From NCBI RefSeq assembly GCF_050947875.1, contig NC_134576.1, forward strand, positions 55,742,255 through 55,806,254: a stretch of 64,000 bases of DNA, in the 5' to 3' direction. This document shows positions 23,105-37,305 of the stretch, piece after piece. Every line of letters begins with the position of its first letter. Within the stretch, counting starts at the first letter, position 1. Source of the DNA: Dermacentor variabilis (Eukaryota; Arthropoda; Arachnida; Ixodida; Ixodidae). The notes below the pieces were generated by a model. That model made no database searches and was not told where the DNA came from. It worked only from the letters and a program-made list of their open reading frames with translations. A program made the translations under genes and the position numbers.

Positions 23105-25070
23105 TAGCATTTTTCTCTTTGTACAGCTTTGTAAAGAGAATTATCCTGTATATTGCACACACAAAACTTCCTGACTGATACTCATGCAAAACAGTCACTT
23201 GTAACAGAGACATTTTTTTTTCGTACTTTTTTAAATTGTGCCTAAATGTTAGAGTACTCAGAAAGATAGCAGCAGTGTACTTCAAGCAAGCTCCTATCAA
23301 GTCTCTATTTTTAGTGACTGGCAAGCTGTTTAAGGCTAAAGTAAAGATTGCTGTCTACTATGCGTGGTTTTGTTTACAAAAATGCAGGTAATTCTGATTA
23401 ATTTTTCCACTGAGGACAACAAATTCGTGTAGGACAAACACAATACAAAAGTTTGTTTCCTTTCGTTATAGGCGTGTTTGGATTTAAAGAATTACCTGAT
23501 GAACCTATTTTTAGTGCAGTTTGTTATAATGGGGTTTCAGTGTATCTACAAGCTACCAGTAAACACTGACACAAACCGGTGATGTGAAACTTTTATTGTT
23601 CCAGAGCCCCGTTAGCAATATGCCTGTATACTGCAATGCTGTTAAGAGGTTGATTTGTTCATTATCAATGCATTAACTTAGATCCATGGGCAGCTGTGCA
23701 ACTGCTTTATGGTTGCCTGCGGCATCGGGATTGCTAAGGCCCAATCACAAGGAACAAGTTTCCAACATATTTTTGGCCGGCTATTTGATTTGACGTAAGC
23801 ACAATTCAGCATCTAGAGCATCACGCCCAGCATCTCATCGTTCTTGACGACACCAGCTGGCGTCAACAATCCGCCAGGAACGTGTTTCTTGTGGTTGAAG
23901 CTTTATTGTGGGCAGGCTCACTTTGTATTATTCAATTTGAAAACCTGATCAATCTGCTTCTAAGTAGCAGCAACTATTTCGGATATTCAACTGTGTTACA
24001 AAATTTGCTTGCCATCGGTCTGGTACTGCTTTAGCAACCAAAATCTACTGACATTGCCCCATTATCTTCCTGTTGCCGCAAGTCTCTCGGCGGAGCCTGA
24101 CCGCTACAGAGCGCGTTCTCGGGTGGCGGATAGAGAAAACTCTTGTCATGAAGCTACGCTAAGCAGCTCCATGCAAGACAGGCACTTGTGCCCGTGGACC
24201 AACAGGCTAAGAAAATGCTAAACAACAGCATTCAGGTTCTCACAGTGACATGTTCATCTCAGAGTGCAAGTTGCAGATTCTTTTTAATCCTTTGTACTTC
24301 ACCTGTGTTTTTTTCCCTCACTTGTACAGGTCCACTAGATGTACCAGCTGCATGCATTCACACTACCATCAAGTCATCAGGAGCATCTGTACCTCTATCT
24401 AAATATTACGCTATTGTCTAAGATGGAAAATCAGACGTATATTTTGCTGTAGTGGTTCTGGCAATAAAAGACTGATTATACATATTTATTTTCTTGCAAA
24501 GCTGGTATTGTATATGTAACAGGCCAGTGCAGCATATAAGCTGTAACTTTTTTTACTTTTTTTGCAGATGCATAACACTCACCTGCTATGAAACCAACTT
24601 GCACAGCATAGTTCATACGAAACACAGAAGATGATTGTGCACCATCTTGAGTGCCTTGGCATTTTCATTTGGGAGTATTTTGTATCAGCTATGCAGCACA
24701 ACTTGGCTTCCATGTTCAAGAACAAACTAGCCTACACACAACAGCTTATTTTTGCACTAACTACGTTAAACATGTGCCAATTGAGTCCTAGGCAAGTCTT
24801 TTTAAGTACTCCTCCTTGATCAGGTGCTTGTCACTGTCAAAACTGAGGCAAGGTACAGCTTTGTCTACAATTTTTATTGGTCATGAACACAAATGAACAG
24901 AGATGACAGCATTTAAAAAAATTCATGCTAAAGGGCAGCACAATATAACAACCGAACACTCAAGTCTAGATTACACTGTTTTGCAATGAACTCGCTTGAA
25001 AAGCACAACACACATTTACTGTTCGATTGTCTTTCACTGTTGAAGTTGAGAGTATGACGGAAGCCCGTCT
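23105..25070. other. No gene recognised
   Basis: AT-rich sequence downstream of the MULE pseudogene, which may include its right terminal region. The open frames at 24009-24421 and 24631-24819 have no recognisable domain. Confidence 0.4.
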
Positions 25071-25139
25071 GGTCGGGATGACGCATACTTAAAAGGAAGA
25101 GGTCTGGACACCGACCAAAAATGGTTTAAAATAGTTATT

Positions 25140-25178
25140 TACGTTTCGGCTCCCCCACGGGAGCCTTGTTCACAATGA
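25140..25178 (-). ncRNA. Remnant of a hammerhead-ribozyme-like motif of a Penelope-like element
   Basis: On the minus strand a perfect 7-bp stem (GGCTCCC at 25165-25159 with GGGAGCC at 25154-25148, loop GTGG) is followed directly by GAAAC, as in stem II plus the GAAA core of hammerhead ribozymes found in Penelope-like elements. The other core strand should read CUGANGA but reads GTGAACA here, so the catalytic core is broken or has diverged. It lies just downstream of the Penelope coding region on the same strand, where such ribozymes are known to sit. Whether it ever cleaved is inference. Confidence 0.45.
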
Positions 25179-25205
25179 AAGAAGCGGCAGAGCTGGCGCC
25201 CCTTT

Positions 25206-26140
25206 TTATGTGCGACTCAAAACATGATTAAGGCATCTGGCATACATGGGCAGCAGATTCCCTTCGTTGCGATTAAGAGTGTGCGCCGTGGTTTGGATGA
25301 TTAGAGACTCAAGATAAAGACGCGAAGAATGATTTCGTTCCTTGCGAATCACACGAGATTTCTCCCAGTTAATCTTATGTGATGTGGCTGCGCAGTGTTC
25401 GGCCAAGGCATTCGATGCAACGTGTCGTTTTTGGACGTCATTCATGTGTTGCTTAAGTCTTGTTTTGAAGTTGCCGGTTTCACCGACGTAGACATACCGA
25501 CAGTCCGCACAGGGAGTGACATACACTACGCCTGGGAACTTGTCCTTTTCCAAAGGGTCTTTCACATGCACGAGCTCGTGTCTAAGTTTCCGGGAGGGCA
25601 CGTGCGCAGCCTGCACGTCATATGACTGCAGGACGCGTGCAAGAGTCTCGCTTATGCGGGGGACGTACGGAATCGAAGCCCGTCTTTTGGGGGGTCCAGG
25701 CTGGGTGGGCACTGTGCGAGCCAGCTGGCGGCGAACTGAGTCAATGACGTACTCAGGGTATCCACAAGCCATTAATTCCCTCCGCACAAGTGCATTGTCC
25801 GCCATGTCTTCAGCTGTTGTGCACAGGTTTTTTGCCCGACGAAGAAGAGAGCCGACAACAGACCTCTTTTGCAAAGCAGGGTGCACCGATTTGTAGTTTA
25901 GGTAGCGGCCCGTGTGCGTGTGCTTCCTAAACACCTTGAATAACAGGTTTGGCCCTTCTCGCTGCACAAGGGCGTCCAGGAACGGCAGTCGCCCTTCAGA
26001 TTCCACTTCAACGGTGAACTTGATTGCTGCTTGTATATTGTTTAGGTGAGCCGTGAAAGGGTCCAGGTTTTTCCTTTGCAAAATACTGAAACAGTCGTGG
26101 ACATATCTGAAGAAGACTACACCGGCACCTAAAGTCTTCC
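25206..26140 (-). pseudogene. Penelope-like element: RT C-terminus plus GIY-YIG endonuclease
   Basis: A 291-codon frame (26081 down to 25206), preceded by one more stretch in another frame. The upstream piece reads GVVFFRYVHDCFSILQRKNL, corresponding to the RT motif RYVDDCF with the first catalytic Asp replaced by His, so the RT would be dead. Within the long frame come LPFLDALVQREG and RYLNYKSVHP (RT thumb and linker), then the GIY-YIG endonuclease VYVTPCADCRYVYVGETGNF with the following KTRLKQH. This order, RT then GIY-YIG, defines Penelope-like retroelements. The 5' side is cut off at about 26140, so most of the RT is absent; the 3' side continues to the hammerhead-like remnant and ends near 25075. 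Confidence 0.9.
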
Positions 26141-26499
26141 TCAGATATGTCGATATTGGTTAATGAAGTTAATGATGGCCATGTATGCACTTTGAAAAAC
26201 ATGGGAGCTTGAATATAAGAATTAAATGTACCCAGCAGCACATATTGGATTCAGATTGTACTTATGCACAGAGGATGGCCTGTCTCCTGCCAGATGGTGT
26301 CCTGCTTATCTCCCCTCACAGCCACTAGTTGTGGACGGTAGTGGCAACTGATACAACCAATGCATACAATAATGCAGAACATAATCTAGGTAATTTTTGA
26401 AACGTGGAAGACTTGTCTACCAAAGCTGGTAACAAAAGTGGTACTCATATTTTTGAGTGTGAGAAGAATTAGTGCGCATGTAAATTGCTTTCATACTGG

Positions 26500-26765
26500 A
26501 TCCTAGCTGCACTTCAAACCACAGTGTGCCACATGGCTCTGTGCTGGCCCCCTTGCTGTTCATGATTAGTCCTGCATGGAGGCTACAAGACATCACAAGC
26601 ATTGAGTTCTTGATCTATGCTGATGACATGACGATTTTATCCACGTATGGGAATCTTGATATGCAATGTAAACAGCGGCAAAATTCTCTTGACGTACTCA
26701 CTGAATATGCAGACTGTTGTTCCACAAATATCTATAGGAAAGTCCTGCTGCATTCATGTTACTAA
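26500..26765 (+). pseudogene. LINE reverse transcriptase fragment (I-like)
   Basis: Encodes PHGSVLAPLLFMI (RT motif with PQG changed to PHG) and, 25 residues later, FLIYADDMTILS with an intact YADD. No other RT blocks, endonuclease or tail are visible, so this is a short relic, apparently unrelated to the Penelope element on the opposite strand. Placement in the I/Jockey group is by general appearance only. Confidence 0.75.
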
Positions 26766-28990
26766 CAATTAAGATAAGGAAAAGTAAGGTCAGTCTTCGA
26801 AACTGACTTTGAGCTATGAATCAACCCGTCAGTTGCTGTATCTATGATTTTTTATCAACTATACCAATCCGTTGAGCCTGTCGAAATTTGGCGGACTGTG
26901 AGACCTTAACCTATTCAACAACTGTGTGCAATATTGTTGTATCACAAATTATCAGTTTTACAATTCACTTCAAATGTGAAGTTTTGACGAAAATTAATGC
27001 GATATAAAAATCATAAAGGAAGAACATCGTCAATTAAAAACAAGTTGCATTATTTCGTTTGTAAGGACAATATAGGTGGTAGGAAAGAGAGCTTCGCCAG
27101 AACACAGCAATGTGCTAAGAAAAAGGGATATCGGGGTAAAAAGAACATGCACAAGGCTCTGACTTGTCTAAACTTGACCATGATTGCGACAGAAAGGCAG
27201 TTTTGGCCTTATGGTTATACATATACATAAAAGTGCGTTTACTACAATAATAATTCGCTTTAATGGGAATAAAGAAGCATCAATATAACATTTACATGGC
27301 TCTTTTATTTAACAGCATATGTGCGCAGCTTATGGCGTAGATAATTTTTAACGAAGGTTTGTATTTCTTTGCGTGCTACAGAATTAACGGTTAACTCTCT
27401 GTGAATGTGCACAGGTAACAGAATGTACGGCAGGTGAATGCCTCTAAAGATGTCGCATTGGTCATTATATAAATGCCATTACATAACCTAAGATGCGGTG
27501 GTGGGAGTGGCAATGGTGCTGGTTAGGGCAGTGTTAGCTGGCATATAGTTCCAGCTGCCAGGTGCCTAAAGCTGCCGAAACTACCTTTCTGTAGCAATCA
27601 TGGTCAAGTTTAGACAAGTCAGAGCCTATGCATATTATTTTTACGCTGATGCCCCTCTTTTGTCTGATTATGTCTGATGTTTAATAGTAAAAGGGCCTGG
27701 AATGACTAAAGAATGCCATGAATGTTGCATGATACATTCAACATTTAAAAATAGATTGCTATAAATAATAAATATTGGCTGTATACAGGCTTAAAATACT
27801 AGCTGTATAGGAGTGTAAAATATATCTACTGTTAAAATTACAAGCCTATAAGTGATGTTTGTCTTTGCTAAAATGCCTGAGGAGATGAGAAGATAAAGCA
27901 TTTGAGCTGGTGTGGTCTTTTACCAAGCACTCTGGGCCTTTCCATAGCTCTTACGCACAATGGTTTGGAAGCTGGCACTCCATGTGCACTGCAACATTGC
28001 AGCTTAAGCCTTCAACTGGAGGCAATGCTATGATTTAAGACTTTGAAGACACTGTATATATCCAGCATACCTAGATCACTGAGAAAAGTACCTGACAGTT
28101 TTGTTATTGAAAAGTAGATTGTTGCCAAGGAAAAGGGCTGTAGTGAAAGGTACACAGGTGCACATTATATCGCACTTCCTGTCGCAGCCTGTCCAAGGCT
28201 GACAGTATTTGTCAAATAAACAAATAAAAATAAAAATATAATGTAATACGAAATTGTTGTTATGCTGTTTTATGGATAGACCTATTTTATAGACATGTTT
28301 TATGGCTAGACTACCTGTTCTCCATAAAGACATGGAGAACAGGTGGACCCTCCAAACTTCTTGCATGTTGATGGCTCACTGCTCATCAGAAGGTAAGAAT
28401 GTGTACATGCCATCCATTTTTATTCTCCAGATGACAAATTCCAGCCACCTTGCTTGTCTTTCCATTGGGATCAGGCTGCACTAAGTGTAAAAAGGTAAAA
28501 ACAACAAAGCAAAATCTGTTTGCCAAACAAAACATGCGTCCAAGTGTGTATGTTGCTAACTAGACTTGGTATACCTGATCCCGTTATATTGTGACGAAGT
28601 GTAACACAGGAGTGCAGAAGCGCTACCATCCATTCACTTCGTCTCGACTGTCTTACCGTTTGGCCAGTTACTGTCATTCATGTGGATGTAACCCCATGCT
28701 CAATCACACACTTATGCTTTCCCATCATTGTAACAGATTAATGAGTGAAATAATTGAAAAATTCTGTATCAACAAATTACAAGACAAATGTATTAGCCAG
28801 GCTTAAATTATGACCCTCGTGACCAAGAAAAGCAACTATCTAGGTGTGTGTGCTAGATTGATATGAATTATTGTTACGTTTTTATTTTTGTCCCTCTTTT
28901 GATATTTACGCGTGTCTACTCTACCATTCTCCGTCATTGCTTTGTTATCACGTGGCTTTGTGAATCTACTTTTGTGATTTATTTTTCTTG
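26766..28990. other. No gene; contains a 50-bp inverted repeat pair
   Basis: AT-rich DNA. The pair of inverted repeats at about 27147-27205 and 27583-27645 is described separately. A 10-bp perfect hairpin (CCTGTTCTCC / GGAGAACAGG) sits at about 28313-28342. Open frames at 28302-28484 and 28591-28806 have no recognised domain. Confidence 0.4.
27147..27645. repeat. Inverted repeat pair enclosing about 380 bp
   Basis: The left copy contains GGCTCTGACTTGTCTAAACT, TGACCATGATTGC and ACAGAAAGG. The right copy is its reverse complement with three or four mismatches over about 55 bases (TTTCTGTAGCAATCATGGTC, AAGTTTAGACAAGTCAGAGC). The enclosed DNA is AT-rich and has no open frame of note. It could be a small DNA element with 55-bp termini; no target duplication is obvious. 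Confidence 0.6.
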
Positions 28991-29010
28991 TTGTGTATAC
29001 TGTTGGTTCA

Positions 29011-32578
<3,568 letters not shown>

Positions 32579-33129
32579 TACAGGTGCCCCCAGAATAATT
32601 CGGAACGCCGGACACGCAGCTGCTCGTCGGCGGAGCGCGCCGGCGGATAAATACAGGCAAGGTCTGCGCATGCGCAGTCTTCCTAGCGAGCAAGTTTCGC
32701 TCCCTAGTGTTTCTAGATTGGCGTTGTCTTGCTCCAAAAAAGTAGCGCTAGGTGCCCTTTAGCATTGTGCAGGGGGGGCTGGGCGAATAAATGTCTGTAG
32801 CGCAGCATGCACCATAATCTGTAAATAAAGGCTTGTGGACGCCGTGCAGCGTATTCTCGCCATGGTCTGCATCCCGTGTGGGAGATAATAGCAATGCTTT
32901 GCGTGATTACGTGCTAGTGAGGCGGCTTGGCTACAACGACCTCGCTTCCCTATTTTTTCAACCGTGTTAGCCTGTCCTGCGAAGTATTAGTTCTTATTAA
33001 ATTATCTCCCACTCCGTGGTACTAATGGCTTCGTAAAACGAGGACAATTTCCACTTATACATGACCCCTCTTAAAGGGTGTGTCTGCGATAGTGGCAATA
33101 AAAGAGTTTACAAAATGAAATAACGCGGC

Positions 33130-33336
33130 ACGTTCCTCAAGGCCAGTTTCATGCACAGGAGGCCACCTCATTCCTTTTCCTCGTGGGAGGCCGCTCTTCA
33201 GGCCACTTTCTCGCATGACCAGCTCTGGCTGGTGGACCGTGCTTGCCTAGAGATGTCCGCCAGGGGGCTCCCGGACGTCTAGGGGCCCAACCACATTTAA
33301 ATAGATCCAGTAAAGTTTTATCCATCCATCCATCTA
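33130..33336 (+). mobile_element. I-like LINE 3' end with (ATCC)n tail
   Basis: Encodes SHDQLWLVDRACLEMSARG then a stop, resembling the usual C-terminus of tick I-clade ORF2 (W-x-VQRA-x-x-VA). It is followed by a short 3' UTR (GGGGCCCAACCACATTTAAA) and a tail of ATCC repeats (about 33318-33336). Everything upstream is truncated, as is typical of LINE insertions. It lies inside the Tc1/mariner element, so it arrived after that element or during its decay. Confidence 0.6.
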
Positions 33337-33707
33337 TTCGAAGGGCACTTTAATGAACTCTTCACGACTCCAGTCATTTATTGGCGCACCACATTACGTG
33401 GTTCGCATATATTGTGCGCCAATCAATCGCGGAAACTGGATCATTGGAAGCGAGTATTCTTACGTATTGGTCGCGTGTCGGCGTTTGTTGGTGTAGATAT
33501 TCATTTTCATACTCATTTTCTTTTGCTCAGAGGGGATATACAATGATAATTAAAGGTAGGCTGTGTGAGCTGAATGAAAAAAATATAGTAAGGAGAACAC
33601 AGTAAATATAAATAACAGGAAGAACACTGGGTTCATTTTTTCCACAGAAAACAAAAAGAATTGAAAGGTAACTTTGTTTCGTCTAAAGCGGTTGGCATGT
33701 TCTGCTT

Positions 33708-34823
33708 TCAACATCTCGCGATGTCCACGCGAAGCGCAGCTTGTAGGCAGCGTGGAATTGACTCGCAGAGCGCATCTACGAAGTCCCTCCTCTCACCAAA
33801 GCCCTTCCACTCGCGCGTTATGGCGAGCCAGAGCTCGTCGGCACTTGCCCCTCCAACATTCAGCTTGGAGAAACTTTCCTTCATCGTGCCCCACACGTTC
33901 ATAACATTGAAGTCTGCACCTTTCGGAGGCAAGTAAAGAACGCGAACACCACATTTTTAAGAAGTTTTTCCACGGCTCTGGCCATGTGCACCGGCTCAGG
34001 CCTTGTTGGAACAAGTAGCAGCCATCTTTAAATGGCCCGTCAAGAGCGTATGGCAATAGGTGGAAGTCCTGAATTTTGCTGTAAACTTCAGCTGTGAACA
34101 ATGGGGACAGCCGGGTTATCGGACCGAGGCCCTCTTTGCTAATTGCTCCCCAAACGTTGAGGGCAGAGTGGCCGCTGTTGTAGATCTCGGAAACATACTC
34201 AGGCTCATATCTACACGAAAAGGAGGCAATGGATAATGATCTTTTCAGATGAAAGACCTCTTGCGCGTCCGAAGAATTTGTGCTTAAAAGGTCAGAATGA
34301 AAAGGAAAATACCTGCAGTTGTATGGTCTCCATACCCGGCGCTCTCAATCCCATCTAGATGAAAATGTTGATTCATCTGAGAATATGGCTTCCTTCCATT
34401 CTTCACAGTCGTCCAGCGCTCATATGCCCTGCCAAACTCAAGGCGCCGGCGTTTTTGGCACTCCGTAATGTGTGGCTTTTGTGCCGCGACAAATCCACGA
34501 AGACCAGCCTCTCGCATGCGCCTTCTAATTGTTTCCTCACTGGCTTGCAGGTTGAGGGCTGTCTTGATCTGGCGGGCGCTCTAAAAAGGATCGGCAACGG
34601 CTGCAGCAACAATCAGAAGGTCGGACTCTTGCAACATGCATCGGTGTCGTCCCGATCGTGCTGCATCTTTGAGACGGCCATCTTCATCCCTGTATGCTTG
34701 GATTATTCGGTTGACCGCACTTATAGACTTTCCTGTGAGGCGGCATATCTCACGTTGAGGTATATCTTGTGAACTGAGCTGAATTATATTTCTCCGCACA
34801 TTCATCGGCACTTTTTTCGGCAT
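33708..34823 (-). pseudogene. Tc1/mariner transposase with a spliceosomal intron, inactivated
   Basis: From 34823 the protein starts MPKKVPMNVRRNIIQLSSQD with two helix-turn-helix segments (REICRLTGKSISAVNRII, then SARQIKTALNLQASEETIRR after an in-frame TAG). The first catalytic region reads IFSDESTFSSRWD in a shifted frame near 34400-34360. An intron of about 102 nt (34312 down to 34211) has a GTATTT donor and a TTTTCGTGTAG acceptor; joining the exons restores RPYNCR-YEPEYVSEIYNS and then NVWGAISKEG. The last block reads PPKGADFNVMNVWGTMKE, where the family has SPD-x-N-x-IENxW: the catalytic Glu is missing. One stop, at least two frameshifts and the lost Glu make it dead. Confidence 0.85.
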
Positions 34824-35319
34824 GTTGCCTCGATTGTAATAGGGCGGAATTCGCGTAACTGTCGTTGTTTAAATATGTTCGTATCTCTTTATCAATCGAG
34901 CCGCCGATATCATCACGGTTGCATCAGACGCAAACGCCGCCCTTTGCCAGCGCTAGTCACGGTCACCTACCATAAATATTTTGAGCAAATGATAAATACG
35001 GCCCACATGAAAAATGAAAAACAAAGGCGCCCAAGCACCCGACCATGCAGACACGAGCGCTTATGCTCCAACGCGAGTGCATGCGCAGACAGAGCTTGTC
35101 ACGGACACCATCGGCCCAACCCCCTTGACAAACCGTTAAGGGGCACCTAGGGCAACCGTTTTGGAGCAACGCAACCCAAACTAGATGCACTAGGGAGCCA
35201 GCCTTGCTCGCTAGGGAGACCGCGCACGCGCAGACCATGGTACTACTTTATCGACGGGCGCGCTCCGTCGGCGAGCGGCCGCGTGTGTTGCGTTCCGAAT
35301 TATTCTGAGAGCGCCTGTA

Positions 35320-35779
35320 CATTAATGAACGCATAAGACAACTTTCTTTCATATCTTTGCAAGTTAAACGCATTGTTTAGTAAGATTTGATATATTTCAA
35401 TTGTTTTTAGTTTAATTTATTAAAGTGACGTCACTTCCGTGCGTTGCAGGAGTCGATTCTGTGTGGAGTCGTCTCGGGTAAAGCCCCTCCATACACGTTT
35501 CCGCCGACCAGGTTAAGTACCGCCAACCTGCCCTCCTCCTCCACGCTCCTCTCCCACTCACCCCCTTAGCTTCCGGCTTCAAGCGGAACTGACGTCGCTG
35601 CAGCTTCCTGTTCCGAGTGGAAGTGACACTTTGTTTTTCAGCGTTGTTTACTTTCGCGCCGCTGGAGAAGCTTTAATTGCACGAGCTGCGGTTGAAACTG
35701 TGAATGCGATTCCTTCCAAGAACCACCGCCTACTGTAACCAGCGATCTGCTCGTGTTCGCTGCTTCGCGTCAACCTGCG
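35320..35779. other. CpG-rich non-coding stretch upstream of the 35780 frame
   Basis: Contains TGACGTCACTTCC near 35426 (a CRE-like palindrome beside an ETS-like TTCC), several further TTCCG words and TGACGTCG near 35590. It could be a promoter region for the following open frame. No TATA box at a convincing distance. Confidence 0.3.
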
Positions 35780-36097
35780 ATGGGTTGTGGCACGAGCGAC
35801 AACGTACAGTGGAATGTAGTGCCTGGGCGCTTGGAGACCACTGCCGTTTTTCGTGCATTTGGACAACAGCGACCGCGAACTACTACTTCAGCGGAATACA
35901 ATAGCTTGTCCCCTTTGCATTCTTCTTATGGCGACTGCCACAGCTCTGCTAAGCACGCGCGGGCGTCTCACCATCGTCTAACAGCAGTCAAAGCGGAAAT
36001 TTCCGCAGCGCAACTCCAGGAAGCGGAAACGCCGGAACCGGAAATTTTTAAACCGGAAATGCCGGAACCGGAAATACCGGAAGCGGATTTGGTGTGA
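35780..36097 (+). CDS. Unassigned reading frame starting MGCGTS, with a proline-glutamate repeat
   Basis: A 105-codon frame from ATG at 35780. The start MGCGTSDNVQ fits an N-myristoylation plus palmitoylation signal (Gly2, Cys3, Ser6), common in small membrane-anchored proteins. The middle is Ser/Thr/Arg-rich without a known domain. The end is AETPEPEIFKPEMPEPEIPE, a short repeat created by tandem CCGGAA words in the DNA. The frame ends in TGA within GGTGTGAGG, where a GT donor (TTTG/GTGTGA) is also possible, so this could be a first exon. Upstream is a CpG-rich candidate promoter. I do not recognise the family; it could also be a chance frame in a repeat. Confidence 0.3.
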   Translation: MGCGTSDNVQWNVVPGRLETTAVFRAFGQQRPRTTTSAEYNSLSPLHSSYGDCHSSAKHARASHHRLTAVKAEISAAQLQEAETPEPEIFKPEMPEPEIPEADLV

Positions 36098-37139
36098 GGG
36101 GCAAAAGCGGCGCACAACAAAGGTTGTCGCTACTTAAGAAAGTGGCGGTGGCGCGTAGATGCAGGGGCTTTAGTCTCGGGAGCACCGCGTTGCACGAGAC
36201 GCTGCCTTTTAAACATGGAAGTGTTTTATGCCGGGGTCGACCATCAACTTCATGTAACGGATATGACATCGGCGCTAACGTGTAAAATGCGCCGTCTCTC
36301 GACAAGGATGGCATCGCCATCTAGGAGCGGTGAAGCGAAATGCTGCATCATGACACTAACGAGCGCTGACAGTGAGCGCTTCGGTAGTCTCAGCGTAGCG
36401 AAGGCTCCAACGCGGTGTGGCCTGGCGTAGGCGGTGTAGGCCTTCTGCAGAGGTGGCGACGCAGTTTCCGCGCATGGCTTGTCTTTCGCGTCCGATTAGC
36501 CTGCGACGACTCGTCGCCTACGGAGTGCAGCTCTAACATTCATCAGCATTGCTCCCATGCCACCTACTGCTTCGCTTGCGATGGCACCACCTAAGAAAAC
36601 TGCTGCGCCAAGCTGAACGCAGATGGGCAACGACGTCGACGGGCGAATCTCGCTTTGGTCCGGCGAGAGACCCGCCAGCGTGAAGCAGAACGCCTTCGCG
36701 CGTTCACGGCGCGCGCTGCGAGCTCAGCCACGCGCATTTCTGAAGCTGAGCGCGTCGCAACTCAACTGGCTGCCCAAGACAGTGCGGAGCCACACCAACA
36801 GGCTCGTACCTTCGCCGAAGCGACTTGGCAGCAGGTCGCCACTCGCAAGCAGGACACCGCGCCCAAAGCAAACGTGTAACACGGACGCCGACACACAAAT
36901 CGTACGCCTTTCGTTGCAGTGGACCGTGAGTTTGCTTCTGTTAAGACACGTTTCACTTTCGTTTTCTACCGATTCCTATGAAAGATGGATTCACTATACG
37001 TTTTTGCATTGTTTCCTGTATTTATAATAATAATAATGTTGGTAGAGTAATTTCTATAGTAAGCATTTTTTTTTCTTTTTTTGAGAGAGACAGCAAGTAT
37101 CCCTCGCGTTATATTCGTGGTAGCGTTATTTACGTGCAA
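36098..37139. other. CpG-rich repeat-like DNA with a degenerate Arg/Ala-rich fragment
   Basis: At 36655-36879 the plus strand encodes a stretch rich in Arg, Ala and Glu (RRETRQREAERLRAF, SEAERVATQLAAQD) of a type I associate with decayed, highly repeated tick coding fragments. No start, splice sites or termini can be assigned. Confidence 0.25.
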
Positions 37140-37305
37140 ATACGGCACCCGAAGACCCGGAGTGGGCCGTCCAGCGGGCCAGGGCCGTTGCCGAGGATCT
37201 CGAAAGATTTTCCTCGGGCGATGGGCCCCTGGCAGCCTAGCCCCGGGCACCAACATCAATAACCGTTGGACAAACAGATTTTATTCCTATCCTATCCTAC
37301 GGTAA
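37140..37305 (+). mobile_element. I-like LINE 3' end with (TATCC)n tail
   Basis: The plus strand encodes PEWAVQRARAVAEDLERFSS followed by a stop, matching the WAVQRAREVA C-terminal signature of tick I-clade LINE ORF2. A short 3' UTR and TTATTCCTATCCTATCCTAC, a pentamer tail, follow. It is 5'-truncated and apparently a different subfamily from the copy at 33130. Confidence 0.6.

Larger units (their letters stand above)
32581..35317 (-). mobile_element. Tc1/mariner-type transposon with terminal inverted repeats of about 190 bp
   Basis: The left end is CAGGTGCCCCCAGAATAATT; the right end read inward is CAGGCGCTCTCAGAATAATT. Both are flanked by TA (32579-32580, 35318-35319). Homology continues inward well beyond the tip: GGAGCGCGCC, TCTGCGC.TGCGC, CCTAGCGAGCAAG and GCTCCCTAGTG occur in the same order from both sides, giving inverted repeats to about 32762 on the left and 35130 on the right. 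The transposase lies on the minus strand (34823 to about 33708). A separate LINE 3' end (33130-33336) is inserted in the left half. Confidence 0.9.

Noticed and set aside
28313..28342. Small perfect hairpin as a microRNA precursor
   Set aside because: The arms are only 10 bp, too short for a pre-miRNA.
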